Shown in pieces: positions 13,051-26,450 of a DNA stretch of 64,000 bases. Within the stretch, counting starts at the first letter, position 1. Each line of letters opens with the position of its first letter. The position numbers and the translations under genes are program-made. The DNA is taken from positions 1,054,001-1,118,000 of the forward strand of contig OY987233.1 in NCBI GenBank assembly GCA_963920705.1. The letters run 5' to 3'. Under the pieces are notes generated by a model. The model ran no database searches. It saw only the letters and a program-made list of their open reading frames with translations, and was not told where the DNA came from. The DNA comes from Odiellus spinosus (Eukaryota > Arthropoda > Arachnida > Opiliones > Phalangiidae).

Positions 13051-16000
13051 TTGTGGATCTACACTTGGGAAATTTGTGGATTTATACTTGGGAAATTTGT
13101 GGATTTATACTTGGGAAATTTGTGGATTTATACTTGGGAAATTTGTATATTTATACTTAAGAAATTTGTGGATTTATACTTGGGAAATTTGTGGATTTAT
13201 ACTTGGGAAATTTGTGGATTTATACTTGGGAAATTTGTGGATTTATACTTAGGAAATTTGTGGATTTTCTCTTGGCAAATTTGTAGATTTATACTTGGGA
13301 AAATTGTGGATTTATATTTGGGAAATTTGTGGATTTATATTGGGGAAATTTGTGGATTTATACTTGGGAAATTTGTGGATTTATACTTAGGAAATTTGTG
13401 GATTTATACTCGGGAAATTTGTGGATTTATACTTAGGAAATTTGTATATTTATACTTAGGAAATTTGTGGATTTATACTTGGGAAATTTGTGGATTTATA
13501 CTTGGGAAATTTGTGGATTTATACTTGGGAAATTTGGATTTATACTTAGGAAATTTGTGGATTTATACTTGGGAAATTTGTGGATTTATACTTGGGAAAT
13601 TTGTATATTTATACTTAAGAAATTTGTGGATTTATACTTGGGAAATTTGTGGATTTATACTTAGGAAATTTGTGGATTTTCTCTTGGCAAATTTGTAGAT
13701 TTATACTTGGGAAAATTGTGGATTTATATTTGGGAAATTTGTGGATTTATATTGGGGAAATTTGTGGATTTATACTTAGGAAATTTGTGGATTTACACTT
13801 GGCAAATTTGTGGATCTACACTTGGTAAATTTGTGGATCTACACTTGGCAAATTTGTGGATCTACACTTGGCAAATTTATGGATCTACACTTGGCAAATT
13901 TTGTGGATCTACACTTGGGAAATTTGTGGATCTACACTTACAAATTTGTGGATCTACACTTGGCAAATTTGTGGATCTAAACTTTAAAAATTTGTGGATC
14001 TACACTTGGGAAATTTGTGGATCTACACTTACAAATTTGTGGATCTACACTTGGCAAATTTGTGGATCTAAACTTTAAAAATTTGTGGATCTACACTTGG
14101 GAAATTTGTGGATTTACACTTGGCAAATTTGTGGATCTACACTTGGTAAATTTGTGGATCTACACTTGGCAAATTTGTGGATCTACACTTGGTAAATTTG
14201 TGGATCTACACTTGGCAAATTTGTGGATCTACAGTTGGCAAATTTGTGGATCTACACTTGGGAAATTTGTGGATTTACACTTGGCAAATTTGTGGATCTA
14301 CACTTGGTAAATTTGTGGATCTACACTTGGGAAATTTGTGGATCTACACTTGGGAAATTTGTGGATCTACACTTGCAAATTTGTGGATCTACACTTGGCA
14401 AATTTGTGGATCTAAACTTTAAAAATTTGTGGATTTATACTTGGGAAATTTGTGGATTTATACTTGGGAAATTTGTGGATTTATACTTGGGAAATTTGTA
14501 TATTTATACTTAGGAAATTTGTGGATTTATACTTGGGAAATTTGTGGATTTATACTTGGGAAATTTGTGGATTTATACTTGGGAAATTTGGATTTATACT
14601 TAGGAAATTTGTGGATTTATACTTGGGAAATTTGTGGATTTATACTTGGGAAATTTGTATATTTATACTTAAGAAATTTGTGGATTTATACTTGGGAAAT
14701 TTGTGGATTTATACTTGGGAAATTTGTGGATTTATACTTGGGAAATTTGTGGATTTATACTTAGGAAATTTGTGGATTTTCTCTTGGCAAATTTGTAGAT
14801 TTATACTTGGGAAAATTGTGGATTTATATTTGGGAAATTTGTGGATTTATATTGGGGAAATTTGTGGATTTATACTTAGGAAATTTGTGGATTTACACTT
14901 GGCAAATTTGTGGATCTACACTTGGTAAATTTGTGGATCTACACTTGGCAAATTTGTGGATCTACACTTGGCAAATTTATGGATCTACACTTGGTAAATT
15001 TTGTGGATCTACACTTGGGAAATTTGTGGATCTACACTCGCAAATTTGTGGATCTACACTTGGCAAATTTGTGGATCTAAACTTGGGAAATTTGTGGATC
15101 TACACTTGGGAAATTTATGGATTTACACTTGGCAAATTTGTGGATCTACACTTGGTAAATTTGTGGATCTACACTTGGCAAATTTGTGGATCTACACTTG
15201 GTAAATTTGTGGATCCACACTTGGCAAATTTGTGGATCTACAGTTGGCAAATTTGTGGATCTACACTTGGGAAATTTGTGGATTTACACTTGGCAAATTT
15301 GTTTACCTACACTTGGTAAATTTGTGGATCTACACTTGGGAAATTTGTGGATCTACACTTGGGAAATTTGTGGATCTACACTTGGGAAATTTGTGGATCT
15401 ACACTTACAAATTTGTGGATCTACACTTGGCAAATTTGTGGATCTAAACTTTAAAAATTTGTGGATCTACACTTGGCAAATTTGTGGATTTACACTTGGC
15501 AAATTTGTGGATCTACACTTGGTAAATTTGTGGATCTACACTTGGCAAATTTGTGGATCTACACTTGGCAAATTTATGGATCTACACTTGGCAAATTTTG
15601 TGGATCTACACTTGGGAAATTTGTGGATCTACACTCGCAAATTTGTGGATCTACACTTGGCAAATTTGTGGATCTAAACTTGGGAAATTTGTGGATCTAC
15701 ACTTGGGAAATTTGTGGATCTACACTTGGGAAATTTGTGGATCTACACTTACAAATTTGTGGATCTACACTTGGCAAATTTGTGGATCTAAACTTTAAAA
15801 ATTTGTGGATCTACACTTGGGAAATTTGTGGATCTACACTTACAAATTTGTGGATCTACACTTGGCAAATTTGTGGATCTAAACTTTAAAAATTTGTGGA
15901 TCTACACTTGGGAAATTTGTGGATTTACACTTGGCAAATTTGTGGATCTACACTTGGTAAATTTGTGGATCTACACTTGGCAAATTTGTGGATCTACACT

Positions 16001-17280
16001 TGGTAAATTTGTGGATCTACACTTGGCAAATTTGTGGATCTACAGTTGGCAAATTTGTGGATCTACACTTGGGAAATTTGTGGATTTACACTTGGCAAAT
16101 TTGTGGATCTACACTTGGTAAATTTGTGGATCTACACTTGGGAAATTTGTGGATCTACACTTGGGAAATTTGTGGATCTACACTTGCAAATTTGTGGATC
16201 TACACTTGGCAAATTTGTGGATCTAAACTTTAAAAATTTGTGGATTTATACTTGGGAAATTTGTGGATTTATACTTGGGAAATTTGTGGATTTATACTTG
16301 GGAAATTTGTATATTTATACTTAGGAAATTTGTGGATTTATACTTGGGAAATTTGTGGATTTATACTTGGGAAATTTGTGGATTTATACTTGGGAAATTT
16401 GGATTTATACTTAGGAAATTTGTGGATTTATACTTGGGAAATTTGTGGATTTATACTTGGGAAATTTGTATATTTATACTTAAGAAATTTGTGGATTTAT
16501 ACTTGGGAAATTTGTGGATTTATACTTGGGAAATTTGTGGATTTATACTTGGGAAATTTGTGGATTTATACTTAGGAAATTTGTGGATTTTCTCTTGGCA
16601 AATTTGTAGATTTATACTTGGGAAAATTGTGGATTTATATTTGGGAAATTTGTGGATTTATATTGGGGAAATTTGTGGATTTATACTTAGGAAATTTGTG
16701 GATTTACACTTGGCAAATTTGTGGATCTACACTTGGTAAATTTGTGGATCTACACTTGGCAAATTTGTGGATCTACACTTGGCAAATTTATGGATCTACA
16801 CTTGGTAAATTTTGTGGATCTACACTTGGGAAATTTGTGGATCTACACTCGCAAATTTGTAGATCTACACTTGGCAAATTTGTGGATCCAAACTTGGGAA
16901 ATTTGTGGATCTACACTTGGGAAATTTATGGATTTACACTTGGCAAATTTGTGGATCTACACTTGGTAAATTTGTGGATCTACACTTGGCAAATTTGTGG
17001 ATCTACACTTGGTAAATTTGTGGATCCACACTTGGCAAATTTGTGGATCTACAGTTGGCAAATTTGTGGATCTACACTTGGGAAATTTGTGGATTTACAC
17101 TTGGCAAATTTGTTTACCTACACTTGGTAAATTTGTGGATCTACACTTGGGAAATTTGTGGATCTACACTTGGGAAATTTGTGGATCTACACTTGGGAAA
17201 TTTGTGGATCTACACTTACAAATTTGTGGATCTACACTTGGCAAATTTGTGGATCTAAACTTTAAAAATTTGTGGATCTA
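13051..17280. repeat. Domain Ib: T/C blocks without the AAATCTGTGG variant
   Basis: T blocks lie at about 13,076-13,790, 14,430-14,890 and 16,240-16,700, with F landmarks near 13,259, 13,670, 14,772 and 16,583. The rest is C-type. K is now preceded by AAATTTGTGG rather than AAATCTGTGG. From 14.4 kb, K leads straight into a T monomer with no C monomer between. New 22-bp monomers appear, with CACTTGCAAATTT (from 14.37 kb) and CACTCGCAAATTT (from 15.03 kb). A 21-bp T monomer lacking GT (AAATTTGGATTTATAC) appears near 13,530, 14,588 and 16,399. Most of the domain is a 1,811-bp offset duplication, listed separately. Confidence 0.85.
13900..15575. repeat. 1,811-bp offset duplication, copy 1
   Basis: It matches 15,711-17,386 at a constant offset of 1,811 (79 monomers minus 6 bp). 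The deficit is consistent with the 21- and 22-bp monomers inside the unit. Contents in order: two K monomers, the CTACAGTTGGC run, a T block with the GT-less 21-mer and F, the ATGG/TTTTG couplet, CACTCGCAAATTT, GGATCCACAC and GTTTACCTAC. The left breakpoint falls inside AAATTTTG against AAATTTG. Confidence 0.88.
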
Positions 17281-17386
17281 CACTTTGCAAATTTGTGGAT
17301 TTACACTTGGCAAATTTGTGGATCTACACTTGGTAAATTTGTGGATCTGCACTTGGCAAATTTGTGGATCTACACTTGGCAAATTT
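15711..17386. repeat. 1,811-bp offset duplication, copy 2
   Basis: Near-identical to 13,900-15,575. Differences seen include GTAGATC for GTGGATC near 16,860, GGATCCAAAC near 16,886, and CTTTGC for CTTGGC near 17,284. The 135 bp between the copies (15,576-15,710) resembles the ATGG/TTTTG and CACTCGCAAATTT part of the unit, so the structure is a tandem with one truncated extra piece. Confidence 0.86.
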
Positions 17387-17579
17387 GTGGATCTACACTT
17401 AGGAAATTTGTGATTCTACACTTGGGAAATTTGTGGATCTACACTTGGCAAATTTGTGGATCTACACTTGGGAAATTTGTTTATCTACACTTGGCAAATT
17501 TGTGGATCTACACTTGGCAAATTTGTGGATCTACACTTGGCAAATTTGTGGATCTACACTTAGGAAATTTGTGATTCTA

Positions 17580-18431
17580 CACTTGGGAAATTTGTGGATC
17601 TACACTTGGCAAATTTGTGGATCTACACTTGGGAAATTTGTTTATCTACACTTGGGAAATTTGTGGATCTACACTTGGGAAATTTTTGGATCTACACTCG
17701 GGAAATTTGTGGATCTACACTTGGGAAATTTGTTGATCTATACTTGGGAAATTTGTGGATCTACACTTGGGAAATTTGTTGATCTATACTTGGGAAATTT
17801 GTGGATCTACACTTGGGAAATTTTTGGATCTACACTTGGGAAATTTTTGGATCTACACTTGGGAAATTTGTGGGTCTACACTTTGCAAATTTGTGGATCT
17901 ACACTTGGGAAATTTGTGGATCTACACTTGAGAAATTTTTGGATCTTCACTAGGGAAATTTGTGGATCTACACTTGGGAAATTTGTGGATCTACACTTGG
18001 GAAATTTGTGGATCTACACTTGGCAAATTTGTGGATCTACACTTGGGAAATTTGTTTATCTACACTTGGGAAATTTGTGGATCTACACTTGGGAAATTTT
18101 TGGATCTACACTCGGGAAATTTGTGGATCTACACTTGGGAAATTTGTTGATCTATACTTGGGAAATTTGTGGATCTACACTTGGGAAATTTGTTGATCTA
18201 TACTTGGGAAATTTGTGGATCTACACTTGGGAAATTTTTGGATCTACACTTGGGAAATTTTTGGATCTACACTTGGGAAATTTGTGGGTCTACACTTTGC
18301 AAATTTGTGGATCTACACTTGGGAAATTTGTGGATCTACACTTGAGAAATTTTTGGATCTTCACTAGGGAAATTTGTGGATCTACACTTGGGAAATTTGT
18401 GGATCTACACTTGGGAAATTTGTGGATCTAT
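17580..18431. repeat. 414-bp tandem pair (18 monomers)
   Basis: 17,580-18,017 reads the same as 17,994-18,431 as far as I could compare. Each copy runs GTTTATCTAC, ACTCGGG, two GTTGATCTATAC monomers, three TTTTTGG monomers, GTGGGTCTACACTTTGC, GAGAAATTTTTGG and TTCACTAGGG. The second copy continues into the first Q cassette at 18,422. The unit is an exact multiple of 23 because it contains no odd-length monomer. Confidence 0.88.
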
Positions 18432-18558
18432 ACAAAGGGAAATTTGTGGATCTATACAAAGCAAAATTTGGATCTATACTTGGAAAATTTGTGGATCTAT
18501 TCTTGGAAAATTTCGGGATATATGCTTGGAAATTTGTTGATCTACACTTGGCAAATTT
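18422..18558. repeat. Long Q cassette 1
   Basis: Six monomers of 24, 24, 21, 23, 22 and 23 bp: GATCTATACAAAGGG, GATCTATACAAAGC, a GT-less GGATCTATACTTGG, GGATCTATTCTTGG, GATATATGCTTGG and GTTGATCTACAC. A private CGGGATATATG replaces the GGGGATATATG of the other copies. K follows directly at 18,559. Confidence 0.9.
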
Positions 18559-19522
18559 GTGGATCTAAACTTTAAAAATTTGTGGATCTACACTTGGGAA
18601 ATTTGTGGATTTACACTTGGCAAATTTGTGGATCTACACTTGGTAAATTTGTGGATCTACACTTGGCAAATTTGTGGATCTACACTTGCTAATTTGTGGA
18701 TCTACACTTGGCAAATTTGTGGATCTACACTTGGGAAATTTGTGGATTTACACTTGGGAAATTTGTGGATCTACACTTGGGAAAGTTGTGGATCTGCACT
18801 TGGCAAATTTGTTTACCTACACTTGGTAAATTTGTGGATCTACACTTGGGAAATTTGTGGATCTACACTTGGGAAATTTGTGGATCTACACTTGGGAAAT
18901 TTGTGGATCTACACTTGGGAAATTTGTGGATCTACACTTACAAATTTGTGGATCTACACTTGGCAAATTTGTGGATCTAAACTTTAAAAATTTGTGGATC
19001 TACACTTGGGAAATTTGTGGATCTACACTTGGTAAATTTGTGGATCTGCACTTGGCAAATTTGTGGATCTACACTTGGCAAATTTGTGGATCTACACTCA
19101 GGAAATTTGTGATTCTACACTTGGGAAATTTGTGGATCTACACTTGGCAAATTTGTGGATCTACACTTGGGAAATTTGTTTATCTACATTTGGGAAATTT
19201 GTGGATCTACACTTGGGAAATTTTTGGATCTACACTCGGGAAATTTGTGGATCTACACTTGGGAAATTTGTTGATCTATACTTGGGAAATTTGTGGATCT
19301 ACACTTGGGAAATTTGTTGATCTATACTTGGGAAATTTGTGGATCTACACTTGGGAAATTTTTGGATCTACACTTGGGAAATTTGTGGGTCTACACCTTG
19401 CAAATTTGTGGATCTACACTTGGGAAATTTGTGGATCTACACTTGAGAAATTTTTGGATCTTCACTAGGGAAATTTGTGGATCTTCACTTGGGAAATTTG
19501 TGGATCTACACTTGGGAAATTT

Positions 19523-22500
19523 GTGGATCTATACAAAGGGAAATTTGTGGATCTATACAAAGCAAAATTTGGATCTATACTTGGAAAATTTGTGGATCTA
19601 TTCTTGGAAAATTTGGGGATATATGCTTGGAAATTTGTTGATCTACACTTGGCAAATTTGTGGATCTAAACTTTAAAAATTTGTGGATCTACACTTGGGA
19701 AATTTGTGGATTTACACTTGGCAAATTTGTGGATCTACACTTGGTAAATTTGTGGATCTACACTTGGCAAATTTGTGGATCTACACTTGCTAATTTGTGG
19801 ATCTACACTTGGCAAATTTGTGGATCTACACTTGGGAAATTTGTGGATTTACACTTGGGAAATTTGTGGATCTACACTTGTGCAATTTGTGGATCTACAC
19901 TTGGGAAATTTGTGGATCTACAATTGGGAAATTTGTGGATCTACACTCGGGAAATTTGTGGATCTACACTTGGGAAATTTGTTGATCTATACTTGGGAAA
20001 TTTGTGGATCTACACTTGGGAAATTTGTTGATCTATACTTGGGAAATTTGTGGATCTACACTTGGGAAATTTTTGGATCTACACTTGGGAAATTTGTGGG
20101 TCTACACTTTGCAAATTTGTGGATCTACACTTGGGAAATTTGTGGATCTACACTTGAGAAATTTTTGGATCTTCACTAGGGAAATTTGTGGATCTACACT
20201 TGGGAAATTTGTGGATTTACACTTGGCAAATTTGTGGATCTACACTTGGTAAATTTGTGGATTTACACTTGGGAAATTTGTGGATCTACACTTGTGAAAT
20301 TTGTGGATCTACACTTGGGAAATTTGTGGATCTACAATTGGGAAATTTGTGGATCTACACTTTGGAAATTTGTGGATCTACACTTGGGAAAGTTGTGGAT
20401 CTGCACTTGGCAAATTTGTGGATCTACACTTGGCAAATTTGTGGATCTACACTTAGGAAATTTGTGATTCTACACTTGGGAAATTTGTTTATCTACACTT
20501 GGGAAATTTGTGGATCTACACTTGGGAAATTTTTGGATCTACACTCGGGAAATTTGTGGATCTAAACTTGGGAAATTTGTTGATCTATACTTGGGAAATT
20601 TGTGGATCTACACTTGGGAAATTTGTTGATCTATACTTGGGAAATTTGTGGATCTACACTTGGGAAATTTTTGGATCTACACTTGGGAAATTTGTGGGTC
20701 TACACTTTGCAAATTTGTGGATCTACACTTGGGAAATTTGTGGATCTACACTTGAGAAATTTTTGGATCTTCACTAGGGAAATTTGTGGATCTACACTTG
20801 GGAAATTTGTGGATCTACACTTGGGAAATTTGTGGATCTATACAAAGGGAAATTTGTGGATCTATACAAAGCAAAATTTGGATCTATACTTGGAAAATTT
20901 GTGGATCTATTCTTGGAAAATTTGGGGATATATGCTTGGAAATTTGTTGATCTACACTTGGCAAATTTGTGGATCTAAACTTTAAAAATTTGTGGATCTA
21001 CACTTGGGAAATTTGTGGATTTACACTTGGCAAATTTGTGGATCTACACTTGGTAAATTTGTGGATCTACACTTGAGAAATTTTTGGATCTTCACTAGGG
21101 AAATTTGTGGATCTACACTTGGGAAATTTGTGGATTTACACTTGGCAAATTTGTGGATCTACACTTGGGAAATTTGTGGATTTACACTTGGGAAATTTGT
21201 GGATCTACACTTGTGAAATTTGTGGATCTACACTTGGGAAATTTGTGGATCTACAATTGGGAAATTTGTGGATCTACACTTTGGAAATTTGTGGATCTAC
21301 ACTTGGGAAAGTTGTGGATCTGCACTTGGCAAATTTGTGGATCTACACTTGGCAAATTTGTGGATCTACACTTAGGAAATTTGTGATTCTACACTTGGGA
21401 AATTTGTTTATCTACACTTGGGAAATTTGTGGATCTACACTTGGGAAATTTTTGGATCTACACTCGGGAAATTTGTGGATCTACACTTGGGAAATTTGTT
21501 GATCTATACTTGGGAAATTTGTGGATCTACACTTGGGAAATTTGTTGATCTATACTTGGGAAATTTGTGGATCTACACTTGGGAAATTTGTGGGTCTACA
21601 CTTTGCAAATTTGTGGATCTACACTTGGGAAATTTGTGGATCTACACTTGAGAAATTTTTGGATCTTCACTAGGGAAATTTGTGGATCTACACTTGGGAA
21701 ATTTGTGTATCTACACTTGGGAAATTTGTGGATCTATACAAAGGGAAATTTGTGGATCTATACAAAGCAAAATTTGGATCTATACTTGGAAAATTTGTGG
21801 ATCTATTCTTGGAAAATTTGGGGATATATGCTTGGAAATTTGTTGATCTACACTTGGCAAATTTGTGGATCTAAACTTTAAAAATTTGTGGATCTACACT
21901 TGGGAAATTTGTGGATTTACACTTGGCAAATTTGTGGATCTACACTTGGTAAATTTGTGGATCTACACTTGGCAAATTTGTGGATCTACACTTGCTAATT
22001 TGTGGATCTACACTTGGCAAATTTGTGGATCTACACTTGGGAAATTTGTGGATTTACACTTGGGAAATTTGTGGATCTACACTTGTGAAATTTGTGGATC
22101 TACACTTGGGAAATTTGTGGATCTACAATTGGGAAATTTGTGGATCTACACTTTGGAAATTTGTGGATCTACACTTGGGAAAGTTGTGGATCTACACTTG
22201 GGAAATTTGTGGATCTACACTTAGGAAATTTTTGGATCTACACTTGGGAAATTTGTGGGTCTACACTTTGCAAATTTGTGGATCTACACTTGGGAAATTT
22301 GTGGATCTACACTTGGGAAATTTGTGGATCTACACTTGGGAAATTTTTGGATCTACACTTGGGAAATTTTTGGATCTACACTAGGGAAATTTGTGGATCT
22401 ACACTTGGGAAATTTGTGGATGTACACTTGGGAAATTTGTGGATCTATACAAAGGGAAATTTGTTGATCTATACAAAGCAAAATTTGGATCTATACTTGG

Positions 22501-22575
22501 AAAATTTGTGGATCTATTCTTGGAAAATTTGGGGATATATGCTTGGAAATTTGTTGATCTACACTTGGGAAATTT
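19523..22575. repeat. Long Q cassettes 2-5 (19,523; 20,832; 21,728; 22,439)
   Basis: Each is 137 bp with the same monomer order as cassette 1. The first three are followed directly by K. The one at 22,439 differs: its second monomer starts GTTGATC, its last ends GGGAAATTT, and the next monomer is GGATCTAAACTTGGG rather than K. The entry spans all four cassettes; the sequence between them is ordinary C-type Domain II. Confidence 0.88.
20136..21950. repeat. 919/896-bp tandem pair
   Basis: 20,136-21,054 is repeated from 21,055. The offset is 919 bp at first and becomes 896 after copy 2 loses one 23-bp monomer (a TTTTTGG monomer before GTGGGTCTAC, near 21,585). Both copies hold GTGATTCTAC, the CTTTGGAAATTT monomer, GGATCTGCAC, the GTTGATCTATAC pair, a long Q and K. 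Confidence 0.83.
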
Positions 22576-23759
22576 GTGGATCTAAACTTGGGAAATTTGT
22601 GGATCTACACTTAGGAAATTAGTGGATCTACACTCGCAAATTTGTGGATCTAAACTTTAAAAATTTGTGTATCTACACTTGGGAAATTTGTGGATTTACA
22701 CTTGGCAAATTTGTGGATCTACACTTGGTAAATTTGTGGATCTACACTTGGCAAATTTGTGGATCTAAACTTGGGAAATTTGTGGATCTACACTTGGTAA
22801 ATTTGTGGATCTACACTTTGCAAATTTGTGGATCTACACTTGGGTTTTTTGTGGATCTACACTCGCAAATTTGTGGATCTAAACTTTAAAAATTTGTGGA
22901 TCTACACTTGGTAAATTTGTGGATCTACACTTGGGAAATTTGTGGATCTACACTTGCAAATTTGTGGATCTACACTTGGCAAATTTGTGGATCTAAACTT
23001 TAAAAATTTGTGGATTTATACTTGGGAAATTTGTGGATTTATACTTGGGAAATTTGTATATTTATACTTGGGAAATTTGTATATTTATACTTAGGAAATT
23101 TGTTGATTTATACTTGGGAAATTTGTGGATTTATACTTGGGAAATTTGTGGATTTATACTTGGGAAATTTGGATTTATACTTAGGAAATTTGTGGATTTA
23201 TACTTGGGAAATTTGTGGATTTATACTTGGGAAATTTGTATATTTATACTTAAGAAATTTGTGGATTTATACTTGGGAAATTTGTGGATTTATACTTGGG
23301 AAATTTGTGGATTTATACTTAGGAAATTTGTGGATTTTCTCTTGGCAAATTTGTAGATTTATACTTGGGAAAATTGTGGATTTATATTTGGGAAATTTGT
23401 GTATTTATATTGGGGAAATTTGTGGATTTATACTTGGGAAATTTGTGGATTTATACTTAGGAAATTTGTGGATTTACACTTGGCAAATTTGTGGATCTAC
23501 ACTTGGTAAATTTGTGGATCTACACTTGTCAAATTTGTGGATCTACACTTGGCAAATTTATGGATCTACACTTGGTAAATTTTGTGGATCTACACTTGGG
23601 AAATTTGTGGATCTACACTCGCAAATTTTTGGATCTACACTTGGCAAATTTGTGGATCTAAACTTTAAAAATTTGTGGATCTACACTTGGGAAATTTGTG
23701 GATTTACACTTGGCAAATTTGTGGATCTACACTTGGGAAATTTGTGGATCTACACTTGG

Positions 23760-26450
23760 GAAATTTGTGGATCTACACTTGGTAAATTTGTGGATCTACA
23801 CTTGGCAAATTTGTGGATCTACAGTTGGCAAATTTGTGGATCTACACTTGGGAAATTTGTGGATCTACACTTGGGAAATTTGTGGATCTACACTTGGGAA
23901 ATTTTTGGATCTACACTAGGGAAATTTGTGGATCTACACTTGGGAAATTTGTGGATCTACACTTGGGAAATTTGTGGATCTATACAAAGGGAAATTTGTG
24001 GATCTATACAAAGCAAAATTTGGATCTATACTTGGAAAATTTGTGGATCTATTGGAAAATTTGGGGATATATGCTTGGAAATTTGTTGAACTACACTTGG
24101 CAAATTTGTGGATCTAAACTTGGGAAATTTGTGGATCTACACTTGGTAAATTTGTGGATCTACACTTTGCAAATTTGTGGATCTACACTTGGGAAATTTG
24201 TGGATCTACACTTGGCAAATTTGTGGATCTAAACTTTAAAAATTTGTGGATCTACACTTGGGAAATTTGTGGATTTACACTTGGCAAATTTGTGGATCTA
24301 AACTTTAAAAATTTGTGGATCTATACTTGGGAAATTTGTGGATTTATACTTGGGAAATTTGGATTTATACTTAGGAAATTTGTGGATTTATACTTGGGAA
24401 ATTTGTGGATTTATACTTGGGAAATTTGTGGATTTATACTTGGGAAATTTGTATATTTATACTTGGGAAATTTGTATATTTATACTTAAGAAATTTGTGG
24501 ATTTATACTTGGGAAATTTGTGGATTTATACTTGGGAAATTTGTGGATTTATACTTAGGAAATTTGTGGATTTTCTCTTGGCAAATTTGTAGATTAATAC
24601 TTGGGAAAATTGTGGATTTATATTTGGGAAATTTGTGGATTTATATTGGGGAAATTTGTGGATTTATACTTGGAAAATTTGTGGATTTATACTTAGAAAA
24701 TTTGTGGATTTACACTTGGCAAATTTGTGGATCTACACTTGGTAAATTTGTGGATCTACACTTGGCAAATTTGTGGATCTACACTTGGCAAATTTATGGA
24801 TCTACACTTGGCAAATTTTGTGGATCTACACTTGGGAAATTTGTGGATCTACACTCGCAAATTTGTGGATCTACACCTGGCAAATTTGTGGATCTAAACT
24901 TGGGAAATTTGTGGATCTACACTTGGTAAATTTGTGGATCTACACTTTGCAAATTTGTGGATCTACACTTGGGAAATTTGTGGATCTACACTCGCAAATT
25001 TGTGGATCTACACTTGGCAAATTTGTGGATCTAAACTTTAAAAATTTGTGGATCTACACTTGGGAAATTTGTGGATTTACACTTGGCAAATTTGTGGATC
25101 TACACTTGGTAAATTTATGGATCTACTCTTGGCAAATTTGTGGATCTACACTTGGTAAATTTGTGGATCTACACTTGGCAAATTTGTGGATCTACAGTTG
25201 GCAAATTTATGGATCTACACTTGGGAAATTTGTGGATTTACACTTGGCAAATTTGTGGATCTACACTTGGGAAATTTATGGATCTACACTTGGGAAATTT
25301 GTGGATCTACACTTGGGAAATTTGTGGATCTACACTTGGGAAATTTTTGGATCTACACTAGGGAAATTTGTGGATCTACACTTGGGAAATTTGTGGATCT
25401 ACACTTGGGAAATTTGTGGATCTATACAAAGGGAAATTTGTGGATCTATACAAAGCAACATTTGGATCTATACTTGGAAAATTTGTGGATCTATTGGAAA
25501 ATTTGGGGATATATGCTTGGAAATTTGTTGAACTACACTTGGCAAATTTGTGGATCTAAACTTGGGAAATTTGTGGATCTACACTTGGTAAATTTGTGGA
25601 TCTACACTTTGCAAATTTGTGGATCTACACTTGGGAAATTTGTGGATCTACACTTGGCAAATTTGTGGATCTAAACTTTAAAAATTTGTGGATCTACACT
25701 TGGGAAATTTGTGGATTTACACTTGGCAAATTTGTGGATCTAAACTTTAAAAATTTGTGGATCTATACTTGGGAAATTTGTGGATTTATACTTGGGAAAT
25801 TTGGATTTATACTTAGGAAATTTGTGGATTTATACTTGGGAAATTTGTGGATTTATACTTGGGAAATTTGTATATTTATACTTAAGAAATTTGTGGATTT
25901 ATACTTGGGAAATTTGTGGATTTATACTTGGGAAATTTGTGGATTTATACTTAGGAAATTTGTGGATTTTCTCTTGGCAAATTTGTAGATTAATACTTGG
26001 GAAAATTGTGGATTTATATTTGGGAAATTTGTGGATTTATATTGGGGAAATTTGTGGATTTATACTTGGGAAATTTGTGGATTTATACTTAGGAAATTTG
26101 TGGATTTACACTTGGCAAATTTGTGGATCTACACTTGGTAAATTTGTGGATCTACACTTGGCAAATTTGTGGATCTACACTTGGCAAATTTATGGATCTA
26201 CACTTGGCAAATTTTGTGGATCTACACTTGGGAAATTTGTTGATCTACACTCGCGAATTTGTGGATCTACACTTGGCAAATTTGTGGATCTAAACTTTAA
26301 AAATTGGTGGATCTACACTTGGGAAATTTGTGGATTTACACTTGGCAAATTTGTGGATCTACACTTGGTAAATTTGTGGATCTACACTTGGCAAATTTGT
26401 GGATCTACACTTGGTAAATTTGTGGATCTACACTTGGCAAATTTGTGGAT
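23760..26450. repeat. 1,442-bp tandem pair
   Basis: 23,698-24,400 aligns with 25,140-25,840 at offset 1,442. Beyond about 24,420 the offset falls to 1,396, because copy 1 has two extra T monomers (a second GTATATTTATAC pair). Shared private marks include GTTGAACTACAC at the end of Q, two K monomers close together and GTAGATTAATAC after F. Copy 2 has CAAAGCAACATTT in Q near 25,452. Confidence 0.8.

Larger units (their letters stand above)
17281..22640. repeat. Domain II: C-type only, long Q cassettes
   Basis: No T-type GGATTTATAC monomer occurs here; the T-free stretch actually runs from about 16,700 to 22,990. The domain is marked by GTGGGTCTACACTTTGC, GTTGATCTATACTTGG, GAGAAATTTTTGGATC followed by TTCACTAGGG, GTGATTCTACAC and GGATCTGCAC. 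Five long Q cassettes lie at 18,422, 19,523, 20,832, 21,728 and 22,439. K follows each of the first four directly. Local duplications of 414 bp and 919/896 bp make up much of the domain. Confidence 0.88.

Noticed and set aside
22840-22855. CTTGGGTTTTTTGTGG as a possible terminator or poly-T signal
   Set aside because: It is a single monomer in which AAATTT has become TTTTTT. There is no hairpin before it and no gene nearby.
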